DNA of 64,000 bases from Muscardinus avellanarius (taxonomy: Eukaryota; Chordata; Mammalia; Rodentia; Gliridae). The notes under the pieces were generated by a model, which did not search any database, was not told the DNA's origin, and was given only the letters and a program-made list of their open reading frames with translations. Location: the NCBI GenBank assembly GCA_963383645.1, contig OY726573.1, forward strand, positions 19,965,158-20,029,157. The letters run 5' to 3'. Shown here one piece after another: positions 12,727 to 23,945 of this stretch (positions are counted from its first letter, which is position 1; each line of letters starts with the position of its first letter). Both the position numbers and the translations under genes were made by a program.

Positions 12727-13591
12727 CTAAATGGCCCACTTATTAACTTCCTCTCTTCTCTGATTCTGAAGTCTGCTTCTTTTTTCTTCCTTATGGTTTA
12801 TTTCTTTAAGAATTTTCTCTAGTGTTGGCTTTGAATTCATGAATGTTTTGAGATTCTGTTTATCCTGAAAGATTTTGATTTCCCCATTGATCTTGAATAG
12901 TAGTTTTGCTGGATAGATGAGCCTTGGTTGGAAGTTATTTTCTTCCAGGGTCTGAATCACGTCGTACCAGTCTCTCCTAGCATTCCTGACCTGGGTTGTA
13001 TAGTCTGGGGTGATTCTTATTGTTTTGCCTCTATATGTCACCCGTCCTTTTGTTCTCACTGATTTTAAGATTCCTTCCTTGGCCTCTATGCTGGTCATTT
13101 TGGTTATTATGTGGCGTGGAGTGGTTATTCTTTGGTCCTGTCTCAGTGGAGTTCTGTATGCCTCCTGGACTTGAAGATTCAAGTCTCTTTCCATATTTGG
13201 AAAATTCTCTGAGATTATTTCCTTGAAGATATTACAGATGCCCTTGGTCTGTACCTCTATCCCTTCCTCAATGCCTATTATCCGTAAATTAGGATGTTTA
13301 TTGCTGGATGTTTAGGTTTTGTTGCTGTAAAGATTTCTGTATATCGCTGACTGTGTTTTCGGTTTGGGATGTACTGTCTTCTAATATTGATATTCTGTTT
13401 TCCATTTCATCTAATCTTCCAGAATTTCTTTCTATTGCTGTCTTCATTTCACTTATTGCCTCTTTCATTTCATTCCAGACCTCTTTCTGATTCTTTTTTA
13501 GTGTTTCTAATTCACCTTTAACCTCCTCTATACTTGTTTTAAATCCTTTCATCATATTGAACATCAAGATTCTGAACTCCCCTTCTTGCAT
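12727..13591 (-). pseudogene. L1 lineage A ORF1 (RNA-binding protein), broken
   Basis: The N-terminal frame of 97 codons (13591-13298) carries the coiled coil (segment MENRISILEDSTSQTENTVS). The C-terminal frame of 155 codons (13194-12727) carries the RNA-binding region (IIKMTSIEAKEGILKSVRTK and onward) and the LLFKINGE stretch. About 100 bp between them are out of frame, so the protein is not made. Confidence 0.88.
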
Positions 13592-15799
13592 TTCTAGTAG
13601 GTCGGTATTCGTGATTTCTGCTGTCTCTTCATAATTCCTGGTTCTCTAATTTCTACCCATCGTTCGTGAGTAATGTGCTTAGTCAAATCTTAATATTAGG
13701 AGTTTAGGGGTATTGGCTAGTCAGCAGAGCCTTTCCAGTATTGAGGGCGGGTGATGTGTGAGGAGCTGAGGTGATTGGTAAAGGAGTCGGATTAGGTAGA
13801 GGATATGTTAGGATGAGAAAGATTTTAAGTATGGTAAGGTAATAACTTGCTAGGAATGAGAGAGAGTTAACTATTAGGACTCTTGTCGTTAGTAGAGTAT
13901 TTATGGATATAAGAAATACTTTGAGTATTAAACTAGGAGGTATATTATGGGGAAAAGTTTTGGGGGAGAAAAGTATGTAGGTTAGTGTGGGAAGGTTTGT
14001 AAATAGGGATGATGGAAGGAGCAGAGAGACATAAAAAAAAGAATCCACACAAGATACCAAGACTATTATGTAATCCAAGAAAAAGGAAGGAAAACCAATC
14101 AAAGGAGGAGAATGAAAAAAAGGAAGGAAAGAGGAAGAAAGAGGAAAAAAGAACAAGAATAAAATAAAAGGAACTAGCAGCTGTGTGAAATAAAAAAATA
14201 AGGCAAACTATCCAATGTATATATATATATATATATAAAAAACAACAAGTTAAAGTAAAAGAAGTGTGGGTTAAAAGAAAAAAATAAAACAGCAATAACC
14301 ATACCAAAACAAAAGCACTGTAAAAGCAAAATAAAGCAAAACATCCACATTAAAAGTAAAACAAACAGTCCTCCTTATTTACGCATATGGGGTCAGGTCC
14401 ATATAATATGTGCGTATCTGATTGGTTTGGTAGCTTTCAGAATACCATCCAATATCTCTTAGTTTTCTTTGTACTCTATTTTTATCTTCTTAGGTCACTC
14501 TGGGTGTTTGGACACCTTTCTCTCCTTTAGCTGCTTTAGGTTTATGTGTCCGGATGTCTGGGTTCACTGTTATTTGATTCTGTACAATTCACAGGTTCTG
14601 TGAAATTCTAACCTGTGGTCAGCACCACTGCACTCACCACCCTAGCCTCCAGCCTGTGCTTCCCTACGGCAGGGGTGGAGAATGAACAAAGTATAATTGG
14701 AACCTCCCCCTGAGGTCCTGTGCAGATATTGTGGCCCGATGGATTTTCTTATGTCTCTGGAAATTCCAGCTGGGCTAGCCGGTGTGGTCCCAAGATGTAC
14801 CCTGGGCAAATGGATACTGGTTCCTGGATGCCCACACTTACTGCCAGAGCTCTGCCTATTCCGAGAGTGCAGGCTGGATGTGCTGCTAATACTGGACCCA
14901 AGTGAGAGTGGATGCAGCTGTCTATTGCTGCTGGTATGCTCTTCCAAGGTGTATTGAGCTGTGTTCTCGCTTAGAACTAAGCATCTGGCTACCAGGAGGG
15001 TGGGAACACCCAGCGGTGGGCCAGGGGTGCAGGGTAGGTGCTCAGGGGTCCAGTGCGCAGTGTCCAGCAATGGTCTCTGCCTCCCGCGGGACGTAGAAGC
15101 TGGGGGTGCCCCAAGGAGATTTCCGGGTCACACAGGGCTTTCGCAGCCTGGAATGCAGGCTCTGGCAAGGTGGCAGGGGCTGAATGCAGGCTCTGGCAAG
15201 GTGGCAGGGGCTAGACACACAAGCAGGCTCCAATTTAGGGGTGGCAGTGGTACAGGCACTGACTACTAGCAGGGGACCGTGGCGCCGGCAAGGTGCGCGA
15301 GGAGAGTGCTCGGTTCTGAGGCTTGGGCCCGTGCTGGGGGGTTGAGGTTGCGCACACGTTAGGACCCCCAACTTACCAGGGCGCCCTCAGGTACCTGACT
15401 TGGTGCAGGAATCCGTAGGAGTCTCTATGCAGTTGTGGTCCGGTCGCTAGTGAGCACACAGAATTCTGATGTGGTGCTGCTCGCTGCTTAAGATGCGGTC
15501 CTAAGTCCGTTTTTAGTCCCGGATTATCTTGCCACGGTAATATCGGGCAGGCAGTTCCTCGGGCAGCTGCAAAAGCAGCCCGCCGATCGGCGTTCCGAGA
15601 TCAGCGTTCCGATTGTATCTGCAGCAGGTCCCGTGTCCGATCTTTGTTCTTCTTCTTCAAGTTCAGGGTCCCGCCGAGGTTCCTGGATGTGTTTTGGTTC
15701 CTGGTATATATTTATTTTGTTGATTAAGACACTGCTAAGTATTTAAACTTTATTTGCTTCAGCTACTGAGAAGTGCTGCGTCCCTCAGTCGCCATTTTG
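13592..15799 (-). other. 5'UTR and promoter region of L1 lineage A
   Basis: About 2.2 kb without long coding frames. The part next to ORF1 (13700-14350) is purine- or AT-rich, including a (TA)n at about 14217-14237. The distal part (14600-15790) is GC- and CpG-rich and contains an exact 31-bp tandem duplication (15151-15181 and 15182-15212). A run of 16 A (15800-15815) separates its tip from the flanking target site. It is likely a dead L1 promoter. Confidence 0.75.
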
Positions 15800-15815
15800 A
15801 AAAAAAAAAAAAAAA

Positions 15816-15990
15816 CGCACTTCCTGAGTTTTAAAGAGGCTCCATCCTCCCCTATTCCATACCCTCTGATTGGTCACCTTAATTGCTTCGCTTATAGGTT
15901 CCTTTCTATAGTTCGGCCTCTTCCTGTTGCCCCTTTCCTCCTACTTATTGCTGAATAGGGGAAGCATCTGGTTTTTATTTTCTGCAATAT
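15816..15990 (-). mobile_element. L1 (lineage B) 3' region, right half of the interrupted copy
   Basis: This stretch aligns with the L1 copy at 17391-23796 around 17620-17785. The shared words include the ttttaaagag/ttttagagat junction and the ..aggggaagcatctggttt.. region. It is therefore the continuation of the fragment at 8386-8573, split by the lineage A insertion. Similarity to L1 stops at about 15990, where a short transition leads into the minisatellite. Confidence 0.75.
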
Positions 15991-16017
15991 TTCTCTGTGC
16001 ATGCCACATTGCAAGTA

Positions 16018-16530
16018 CCGATCCCACTCTTGATGGTCCCAGTAGTGGCCTGGCTACCCGGTGGACTGATCCAGACCTCACTGGCTCAAGCAGCAGCCTT
16101 GCCTCATGGGAGGGTCCGATTCTGGTCTCCCTGGCCCCGACACCGGCCTAACCACTCTGCTGACTCCGATCCCGGCCTCGGAGGCCTCAGTAGCGGCCTT
16201 GCCTTACGGCAGGTTCTGATGCCGGCCGCTGGCCATGGCACCGGTCTAACCCCTCGGCAGGCTCCGATCACAGCCTCAGAGGCTCCAGCTCCGGCCTTGC
16301 CTCATGGCAGGCTCCAATCCCGGCCTCGCTGGCCCCGGCACCAGCCTAACCCCTCGGCAGGCTCCAATCCCAGCCTTGCTGGCCCCAGCACCAGCCTAAC
16401 GCCTCGGCAGACTCCGATCCCAGCCTCGGAGGCATCAGTAGCGGCCTTGTCTCACGGAAGGCTCCGATGCCGGCCACTGGCCCCAGCACCGGCCTAACCC
16501 CTCAGCAGGCTCCGATCCCGGCCTCGGATA
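16018..16530. repeat. GC-rich minisatellite, about 48-bp units
   Basis: About ten diverged units of roughly 47-49 bp in two alternating types. One contains ggcaccggcctaacccctcg and caggctccgatcccggcct. The other contains gcctcagtagcggccttgcc and a ctccgatgccggcc segment. It is very CpG-rich. One frame is open across most of it, but that is a by-product of the repeat. It lies directly beyond the 5'-truncated L1 of 15816-15990, so on the minus strand the order is minisatellite, L1 3' end, poly(A). Confidence 0.85.
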
Positions 16531-17390
16531 CTTTTTTTTAGACATATGCTGAAGGTTTGGCAGATATGGTGGTGCACTCTTATAATCCTAGCAACTCAGG
16601 GGGCTTGTGTTGGAGGATGACAAGCTCAAGAACAGCCTTAGCAACTTAGTGAGACTCTGTATCAAAGTAAAATAAAAAAGGTCTGGGTCTGGGGATGTAG
16701 GTCAGTGGAGAGCACTTGCCCAGCAAGCTCTGTGTTCAATCACCAGTACCACACACTCGCATGCGCGCGCACGCGCTCACACACACACACACACAATGTT
16801 AAAATTTTTACAGATGAAGTACCATGTTGACTGATGTGCTTGGAACTAATTCAGGAAGTGGGGAGTTGGAGCCGGGGAAGCAAGATTGGCTATTAGCTAA
16901 TAATTCTCAAAGCTGGGTGATGGCTATGTGAAGGGGTTCTATACTGTTTCCTGTATTTTGAAATGTTTACAATAAAATTATTTTAAGTATATTGATAGTA
17001 CTGCAAGATCCTGATTTGGGGGAGGTAATAGGAATTGAACCCAGGGGCATTTTACCTCTGAGCTATACTTCCAGCCTTGTTTTATTTTTTATTTAGAAAC
17101 AAAGTCTCACTAAGTTGCTGAGGCTGGCCAAGAGCCTGCAATCCTCCTGTCTTAGCCTCCCAAGTACTGGGTTTACCATGTACTACTACGCTCAGCTCAT
17201 TTTTATTTTTAAATTTGAAATGGGGTCTCATTCAGCTGCTGAGGGTCTTGCTAAGTTGCTGGGCCTGGCCTCGAACCTGTGATCTTCCTGTGTTAGACTC
17301 CCAAATACTAGGATTACAGATGTGTAACACCATGCCAGCAAAATCTTAATTTTATGTAAGAAGCTGAAATTTGTGTCTATACTTTTTATT
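16531..17390. other. SINE and simple-repeat stretch between the two L1s
   Basis: It holds a sense, older SINE at about 16560-16758 followed by an alternating purine-pyrimidine (CG/CA) run at 16759-16795 that could adopt Z-DNA. A unique stretch lies at 16800-17010. Two antisense SINE pieces follow at 17021-17210 and 17219-17337. The left target-site duplication of the next L1 is at 17375-17390. Confidence 0.7.
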
Positions 17391-17738
17391 TTTTAATTTT
17401 TTATTTCTTTTTACCATTTTATTTTATTTTTTCAAGATTGACTTTTTTTAAATTTTTTTTTTATTGGTGCATTATATTCATACAACTTATTGGGGTAAAA
17501 AACTTGTGTGTACAAACATGTACTCATCGCTGATTAAACCCCTACCCAATTCCCACCCCATTCCCTCCCCGTCCCTCCCTCCCTTGCTTGGCTTAGTGAT
17601 TGACTTCAATATGTTTAAGTACATTGTGTGTTTTAGAGATTTTCCTCTTCCCCCCTCCTTTCTCCTCCTTTAGGTTGTCTTGTTTGCTCCTCTATAGGAT
17701 TTCCTCTTTCAAGAGTTCCTCCTATGACCCATTTCACC

Positions 17739-20700
17739 CTAACTCTCACATATTAGGGAAAGCATCTGATTTCTTATTTTTTGTGACTGACTAATCTCAC
17801 TTAGCATAATGTCCTCCAGTTCCATCCATTTCCCTGAAAATGATGTAATTGAGTTTTTTTTGATGGCTGAGTAAAATTCCATTGTGTACATATCCCACAG
17901 TTTTGTAATCCATTCATCTGTTGATGGACATCTTGGCTGGTTCCATAGTTTGGCTATGGTGAATTGTGCAGCTATGAACATAGATACACCTGCATTAGTT
18001 TGGTGGTTTGGTTTCTTTTCTTTTGGGTAGATACCCAACAGTGGTATTGCTGGATCAAATGGTAGATTTGTTCCCATTCTTCTGAGGATTCTCCATACTG
18101 TTGTCCAAAGTGGTTGCACTAATTTGCAATCCCACCAACAATGTCTTAGAGTTCCCACTTCTCCACATCCTCGCCAGCATCTGTTGTTGTTTGTGTTTTG
18201 AATGATTGCCATTCTAGTTGGAGTTAGGTGAAATCTCAGGGTAGTTTTGATTTGCATCTCTCTGATTGCCAGTGATGTTGAGCATTTTTTCATGCATTTA
18301 TTGGCCATTTGAATTTCTTCTTTTGTGAAGTGTCTATTTAGTTCATTTGCCCATTTTGTTATTGGATGCTTTGTTTTCTTAGTGTTGAGTTTCTTGAGTT
18401 CTCTGTATATTCTAGATATTAGTCCTCTATCAGTGGTGTAGGTGGCAAAAATCTTCTCCCATTCTGTTGGCTCTCGATTGAGGTTCTTGATAGTTTCCTT
18501 TGATGAACAGAAGCTCTTCAGTTTCATGCAATCCCATGTATTGATTCTCCTTTTAATTTGTTGTGCCTTTGGGGTCTTGTTGAGGAAATGTTTGTCTGTG
18601 CCTATGTGTTGTAGTGTTGGACCTATGCCCTCTTCAAGGAGCTTCAAGGTCTCAGGTTTAATTTCCAAGTCTTTGATCCATCGTGAGTTGACTTTTGTAC
18701 AGGGTGAAAAAGTGGGATTAATATCCAATTTTCTACATATGGTTAACTAGTTTTGCCAACACCATTTGTTCAAGAGGCTATCTTTTTTCCAGTGTATGTT
18801 TTTGGCCCCTTTGTCAAAAATCAATTGGCTGAAAGTATGTGGACTTGTTTCTGGGTCTTCTATTCTGCTCCATTGGTCTATATATCTGTTCTTTTGCCAG
18901 TACCATGCTGTTTTTATTACAATGGCTTTGTAGTATAGTTTAAAGTCAGGTATTGTGATTCCTCCTGCGTGGTTTTTGTTGCTGAGAACTACTTTGGCTA
19001 TTCTGGGCTTTTTGTTATTCCAGATAAATTTAAGGACTGATTTTTCTATGTCTGTGAGGAATGATCTTGGTAGTTTAATGGGCATCGCATTAAATCTGTA
19101 GATCACTTTTGGGAGGATGGCCATTTTAATGATATTTATTCTGCCAATCCATGAACATGGAAGATCTTTCCATCTTCTAAGATCTTCGATTTCTTTTTTC
19201 AGTGTTTTATAATTTTCTTTGTAGAGATCTTTTACCTCCTTGGTCAAGTTTATTCCTAGGTATTTTATTTTCTTGTGGGAGATCCTGAGTGGAAGTGTTT
19301 TCTGAATTTCTTTTTTAGTTGATTTATGGTTGGTGTACAGGAAAGCTTCTGATTTTTTAAGATTGATTTTATATCCAGATACTTTGCTGAATTTGTTGAT
19401 CAGTTCTATAAGCCTTTTGGTTGAGTTTGTTGGGTTTTCTAAATATACTATCATGTCATCTGCAAATAGTGAAAGCTTAAGTTCTCCTTTTCCTATTTGT
19501 ACTCCTTTGATTTCCTTTTCTTGCCTTATTGCTCTGGCTAGAGTCTCTAGTACTATATTGAAGAGAAGTGGTGATAGTGGACATCCTTGTCTCTTTCCAG
19601 TTTTTAGGGGGAATTTTTGAAGTTTTTCCCCATTTAATATGATGTTGGCAGTGGGCTTATTGTAGATTGCCTTAATAATGTTGAGATATGTCCCTTCTAT
19701 TCCAATTCTCTACAGTGTTTTTATCATAAATGGATGTTGAATTTTATCAAATGCTTTTGCAGCATCTATTGAGATGATCATGTGGTTTTTGTCTTTGATT
19801 CTGTTTATATGATGAATTACATGGATTGATTTTTGTATATTGAACCAGCCTTGCATCCCTGGGATGAACCCTACCTGGTCATGGTGAATGATTTTCTTGA
19901 TGTGGTTTTGAATGCGTGTTGCTAGTATTTTGTTTAATAGTTTTGCATCCAAGTTCATCAGAGATATAGGCCTGTAGTTTTCCTTCCTTGAACTGTCTTT
20001 ATTCGGTTTGGGTATTAGTGTGATGTTGGCTTCATAGAATGTATTTGGGAGAGTCCCGGTTTTTTCTATTTCCCGAAATAGATTAGCTCTTCTATAAAGG
20101 TTTTATAGAATTCACTTGGGAAACCATCTGGTCCTGGGCTTTTCTTTGATGTTAAGCTCTTTATTGCTGTTTCAATCTCTTTGATTGTTATTGGTTGGTT
20201 TAAGTGTTCTATATCTTCTTGACTCAGTTTAGGAAGGTTGTATTTATCTAGGAAGTTGTCGATTTCCTCCAGATTTTCCATTTTGTTGGAGTATAGTTTT
20301 TCAAAGTAGTTTCTGATAATCCTTTGGATTTCTACGCTGTCAGTAGTAATGTCTCCTTTTTCATCCCTTATCTTCATAATTTGGGTTGATTCTCTCTTTT
20401 TTTTTAGTTAGGTTGGCTAGTGGTTTATCAATCTTGTTAATTTTTTCAAGAAACCAGCTTTTGGTTTTGTTGATTTTCTGTATTGTTTTTTTATTCTCTA
20501 TTTTGTTAATTTCTGCTCTAATTTTAATAATTTCCCGTCTTCTTCTGGCTTTGGGGTTCAATTGTTCCTGCTTTTCAAGGGCTTTGAGGTGTGTCGTAAG
20601 GCTATTTATTTGAAGATTTTCTGTTTTTCTTATGTGAGCACTCAGTGCTATAAATTTTCCTCTTAATACTGCCTTCAAAGTGTCCCAGAGGTTTTGATAT

Positions 20701-21530
20701 GTTGTTTCTTTATTTTTTTGTTTCTAGAAATTTCTTGATTTCACCTCTTACATCTTCTATGACCCATTCTTCATTCAGAAGTGTGGTGTTCAGTCTCCAC
20801 ATGTTTATGTTGTTTCTCTGGGTCTTCTTATAGTTGATTTCTAGTTTCATTCCATTATGGTCTGAAATGACACAGGGAAGTATGTAACATTTTTTAAATT
20901 TGCTAGTGCTCATTTTTTGTCCCAGGATGTGATCTATTTTGGAGAAGGTTCCGTGAGCAGCTGAGAAAAATGTAAACTCTGCTGTAGTTGGGTGAAATAT
21001 TCTATATGTGTCCAACAGGTCCATTTGGTTAATGGTGTTCTTTAGTTCTGAGACATCTTTACTGACCCTTTGTCTGGAAGATCGGTCTAGTATTGTGAGA
21101 GGTGTGTTGAAGTCTCCCAGTATTATTGTGTTGGGATTTATGTGTGACTTCATGTCACTAAGAGTTTGATTTATGGAAGTAGCTGCCCCTGTGTTTGGGG
21201 CATAGATGTTGATTATTGTTATTTCCTCTTGCTGGACTATTCCTTTCACCAGTAAAATGTGACCTTCTTTGTCTCTTCTAATAAGTTTGGGTTTGAAGTC
21301 TAACTTGTCTGATATCATAGTTGCTACTCCTGCTTGTCTTCAAGTACCATTAGCATGGATTACCTTGCTCTAGCCCTTTACCTTGAGTTTGTTCCTATCT
21401 TTACTTGTAAGGTGTGTTTCTTGTAAGCAGCAGATGGATGGATTCTGGCTTTTAATCCATTTTGCCACTTTATGTCTTTTTATTGGGGAGTTGAGGCCGT
21501 TTACTTTCAGTGTGATTATAGAGAGATAAT
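17739..21530 (-). pseudogene. L1 lineage B ORF2, fragmented
   Basis: Open pieces at 21318-20710 (endonuclease, with IYAPN and GDFNTPL motifs), 20678-20361, 20377-20066 ([13 protein letters not shown]), 19958-19710 ([15 protein letters not shown]), 19454-18747 and 18728-17739 (C-terminal cysteine motif [18 protein letters not shown]). The FADDMI catalytic motif is just at the start of the 19454 piece. At least five frame breaks separate them. The end reaches the usual L1 C-terminus, unlike the lineage A copy. Confidence 0.93.
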
Positions 21531-21591
21531 TTTTAATTCCCAACATGTTAAGATCTTATTTCTGTTTGAGATACTGTTTATTCTTCTTTGC

Positions 21592-22510
21592 TTAGTTGTC
21601 TGCTGGATGGGAATTCTTGTTTCTTTGGTTATGGCGTTTATTACCCATTTCCTCTTTGCAGTTAATCTCCTTGAGTATTTTCTCTAGCGCTGGTTTTGAA
21701 GACATAAATTCCTTCAGTTGCTGTTTGTTATGGAAGCTTCTTATTTCCCCATCTAATTTGATGGATAGTTTTGCTGGGTAGGAAATTTTTGGCTGGAAGT
21801 TGTTTTCTTTCAGAGTTTGGAATATGTTACTCCAAGCCCTTCTGGCTCTCATGACTTGGTTTGGGAAGTCTGGAATGATTCTAATTGGTTTGCCTCTGAA
21901 TGTCACGTGACCTTTTGTTTTTGTTGCCTTTAAGATTCTCTCCTTGGTTTCCACATTAGTCATTTTGACAATTATGTGGCTTGGGAATCCTCTTCTCCAA
22001 ACCTGTTTAAAGGGAGTTCTATAAGTTTCCTGGACCTTTGTATCGACCTCTTGCTCTATGTTTGGAAAATTTTCTGCTATTACTTCCTTGAAGAGATTGT
22101 TGATCCCTTTGGTTTCACCTTCTTTTCCCTCTTCTATTCCAATTATTCTTAGGTTAGCTCTCTTGAAATGGGCCCATATTTCTTCAATGTCAGATTCCTG
22201 CTGTCGGGTTTTTTTTTTCTAAATTAGAAACTATGCGTTCATTTTTGGAATGATCATCTTCAAGAAGCGAAATTCTATTCTCCATGTGGTCTAATCTGTT
22301 GTTTATACTTTGAATTGAGGCCTTTATTTCAATGATTGCATCCTTTATCTCTTTTTGACTCTCTCTAAATTCTTTTCGAAAGTCCTCTATTATTTCTAAA
22401 GTTATTTTCCTAATTTGATCTTCTAGAGATCTTTGGATTTCTGTGTTATCAGATTCTGATATTGTGGGGTTGTGGGCATTCACTGCTCCATTGTTATTTC
22501 TCTTTCCCAT
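21592..22510 (-). pseudogene. L1 lineage B ORF1, frameshifted
   Basis: The N-terminal part (22510-22190) carries the coiled coil (HMENRISLLEDDHSKNERIV). The C-terminal part (21963-21592) carries the RNA-binding domain (RKPIRI/VMRARRAW-type region). The middle is out of frame. It is closely similar to the intact ORF1 at 61021-61983, which shows where the breaks are. Confidence 0.9.
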
Positions 22511-23796
22511 GATTTTGGAAGTTTGTGCCTTCTCTGGGTTCTTCCCTGAGTCACTACGAGTTCACTTAAGATGCTCTGGATCTCGAGTCTGTGGTATCTC
22601 AGTCACCACTACTCCTTTACTGGGTTGTATCACAGAGTCTCAGACCCAGGGAGTCAATGGAGGCTGCTTAGACCGTGGGGGGTGCCAAGTTGGGTGTTCT
22701 CCAGCGGGGAGTTGTGACTATGGTATGATATCTCTGCCACTGCCACTCCCCCACTGGGCTGCACTGCTAAAATCTCCGACCCAGGGAGACTATCTGCGCA
22801 AGTCCCTGGGAGTACAGTACTGGGATTTCTCCCTTAGGGGCCGCAATTTGATTCATGGTTGTTGAGTGCACTGATGGAGCTGTAGTGAACTCGGTGGATT
22901 CGCTGCTGCCGCCACTGGCAATATGGCACCACTGCCACACCCTCGGCCGTGATGCGGCGTATTTCTTCTCTGGTTTTGAGCTCCGCTTTGAGTCCCTGCC
23001 ATGTGTGCTGTGCCCGGCCCTTGGGAGCTTTAGATGTTCCCTGCGCCAACAAAACTGCTGACTGCCGCCCGGCTGTTCAGCACCTGCTCACCTCGGCTCG
23101 CTGTCCACCCCTCCTCTCTGGAGCCTGGTGGCTGGTTGAGTGCGTTGGTCTTCAGCCGTCCCGTGAACTCGCCGCTGCTGCTGGCAGTAAGACGCTGCTG
23201 TCGCATCCTTGTCTGTGAGGTTGGTGTAGTTCTTCTCTGGTTTTGAGCTCCGCTGAGTCCCTGCAGGGTGTGCTGATCCTAGCCCTTGGGAGCTTTAGAC
23301 GCTCCTTGCGCCATGGAAACTGCTGACTGCCGCCCGGCTGTTCCGCAGCGGCTCACCTCAGCTTGCTGTCCACCCCTCCTTTCAGGCGCCTGGTGGCTGG
23401 TTGAGTGCGTTGGTTTAGGGCCGTCCGGTGAACTCGCCGCTGCCAACAGCAGTAAGACACTGCTTCTGCATCCTAGGCCGCGTGGCCAGAGTACCTCCTC
23501 TCTGGATTTGAGCTCTGTTTTGAGTCTCCCTCCTCTCTGGAGCCTGGTGCTGCTAGGGAAGATGTAGGCCGCGCCGCTCCGGCCGCTTGGGCTTCTCTGC
23601 GCCAAGGCACTTCGGGCTGTTTTTTTTCTGGTGTCTTGTTTTTCCAGCCCTTTTTCTCTGTCCCTTGTGTTTACAGTTTTTATTTCTTTGCTGGTGGTGT
23701 TTTCTGGCTCTGAAAGGTGCTGATTTTGTGGTAATAGAGTTCGATTGTTAGCGGGACTTGTAAGTGCCGCTTTCCTCCATTGCCATCTTCCCGGAA
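22511..23796 (-). promoter_or_regulatory. L1 lineage B 5'UTR with tandem monomers
   Basis: A CpG-rich 1.3-kb 5'UTR. A unit starting with ttcttctctggttttgag recurs at about 22963, 23230 and (partial, diverged) 23494, giving a period of about 265 bp. Tandem promoter monomers are known from mouse L1, so this is a comparable arrangement in another rodent lineage. The L1 sense promoter would fire leftwards. Any antisense promoter activity would fire rightwards, towards the ZZEF1 exon at 23946. Confidence 0.75.
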
Positions 23797-23945
23797 GTCT
23801 ATACTTTTTATTAATGAAGGTACTTCTTGCCCTAAATTGCAAAGTTTAACTAGACTATTTTCTCTCTGAAAGTAGGTAGTAACTGTAAATTTAAATGCTT
23901 GCTCAATTATTATTCTTGGGTTTTTTGTTTTTGTTTTTCATGTAG

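Larger units (their letters stand above)
8574..15799 (-). mobile_element. LINE-1 (lineage A), near full length, antisense to ZZEF1
   Basis: Read on the minus strand: a 5'UTR (15799-13592), ORF1 (about 13591-12727), ORF2 (about 12681-8993) and a 3'UTR with T-rich tail (8992-8574). The 5' tip contains a gccatttt element (15791-15798), a YY1-like site typical of L1 5' ends. Flanking sequences gtacctcctgag (8561-8572) and gcacttcctgag (15817-15828) match at 10 of 12 bases and are probably a decayed target-site duplication. Both ORFs carry disruptions, so the copy is dead. Its 3'UTR differs from lineage B but matches the fragment at 58420-58751. Confidence 0.93.
17391..23796 (-). mobile_element. 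Full-length LINE-1 (lineage B), antisense to ZZEF1
   Basis: The element is bounded by an exact 16-bp target-site duplication, gtctatactttttatt, at 17375-17390 and 23797-23812. On the minus strand it contains a 5'UTR (23796-22511) with tandem monomers, ORF1 (22510-about 21592), ORF2 (about 21530-17739), a 3'UTR and an A-rich tail interrupted by other bases. Both ORFs carry several frameshifts or stops, so it cannot move on its own. The perfect duplication argues for fairly recent insertion. The 5' tip has the YY1-like element gccatctt (23782-23789). Confidence 0.95.

Noticed and set aside
15997..16497. A 166-codon open frame on the + strand
   Set aside because: It is a read-through of the GC-rich minisatellite. 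The product is repetitive, matches no family I know, and the repeat unit lacks stop codons by composition.
7652..23945. CRISPR-like regularly spaced repeats
   Set aside because: The organism is a mammal, and the repeated words are SINE, L1 monomer and minisatellite copies.
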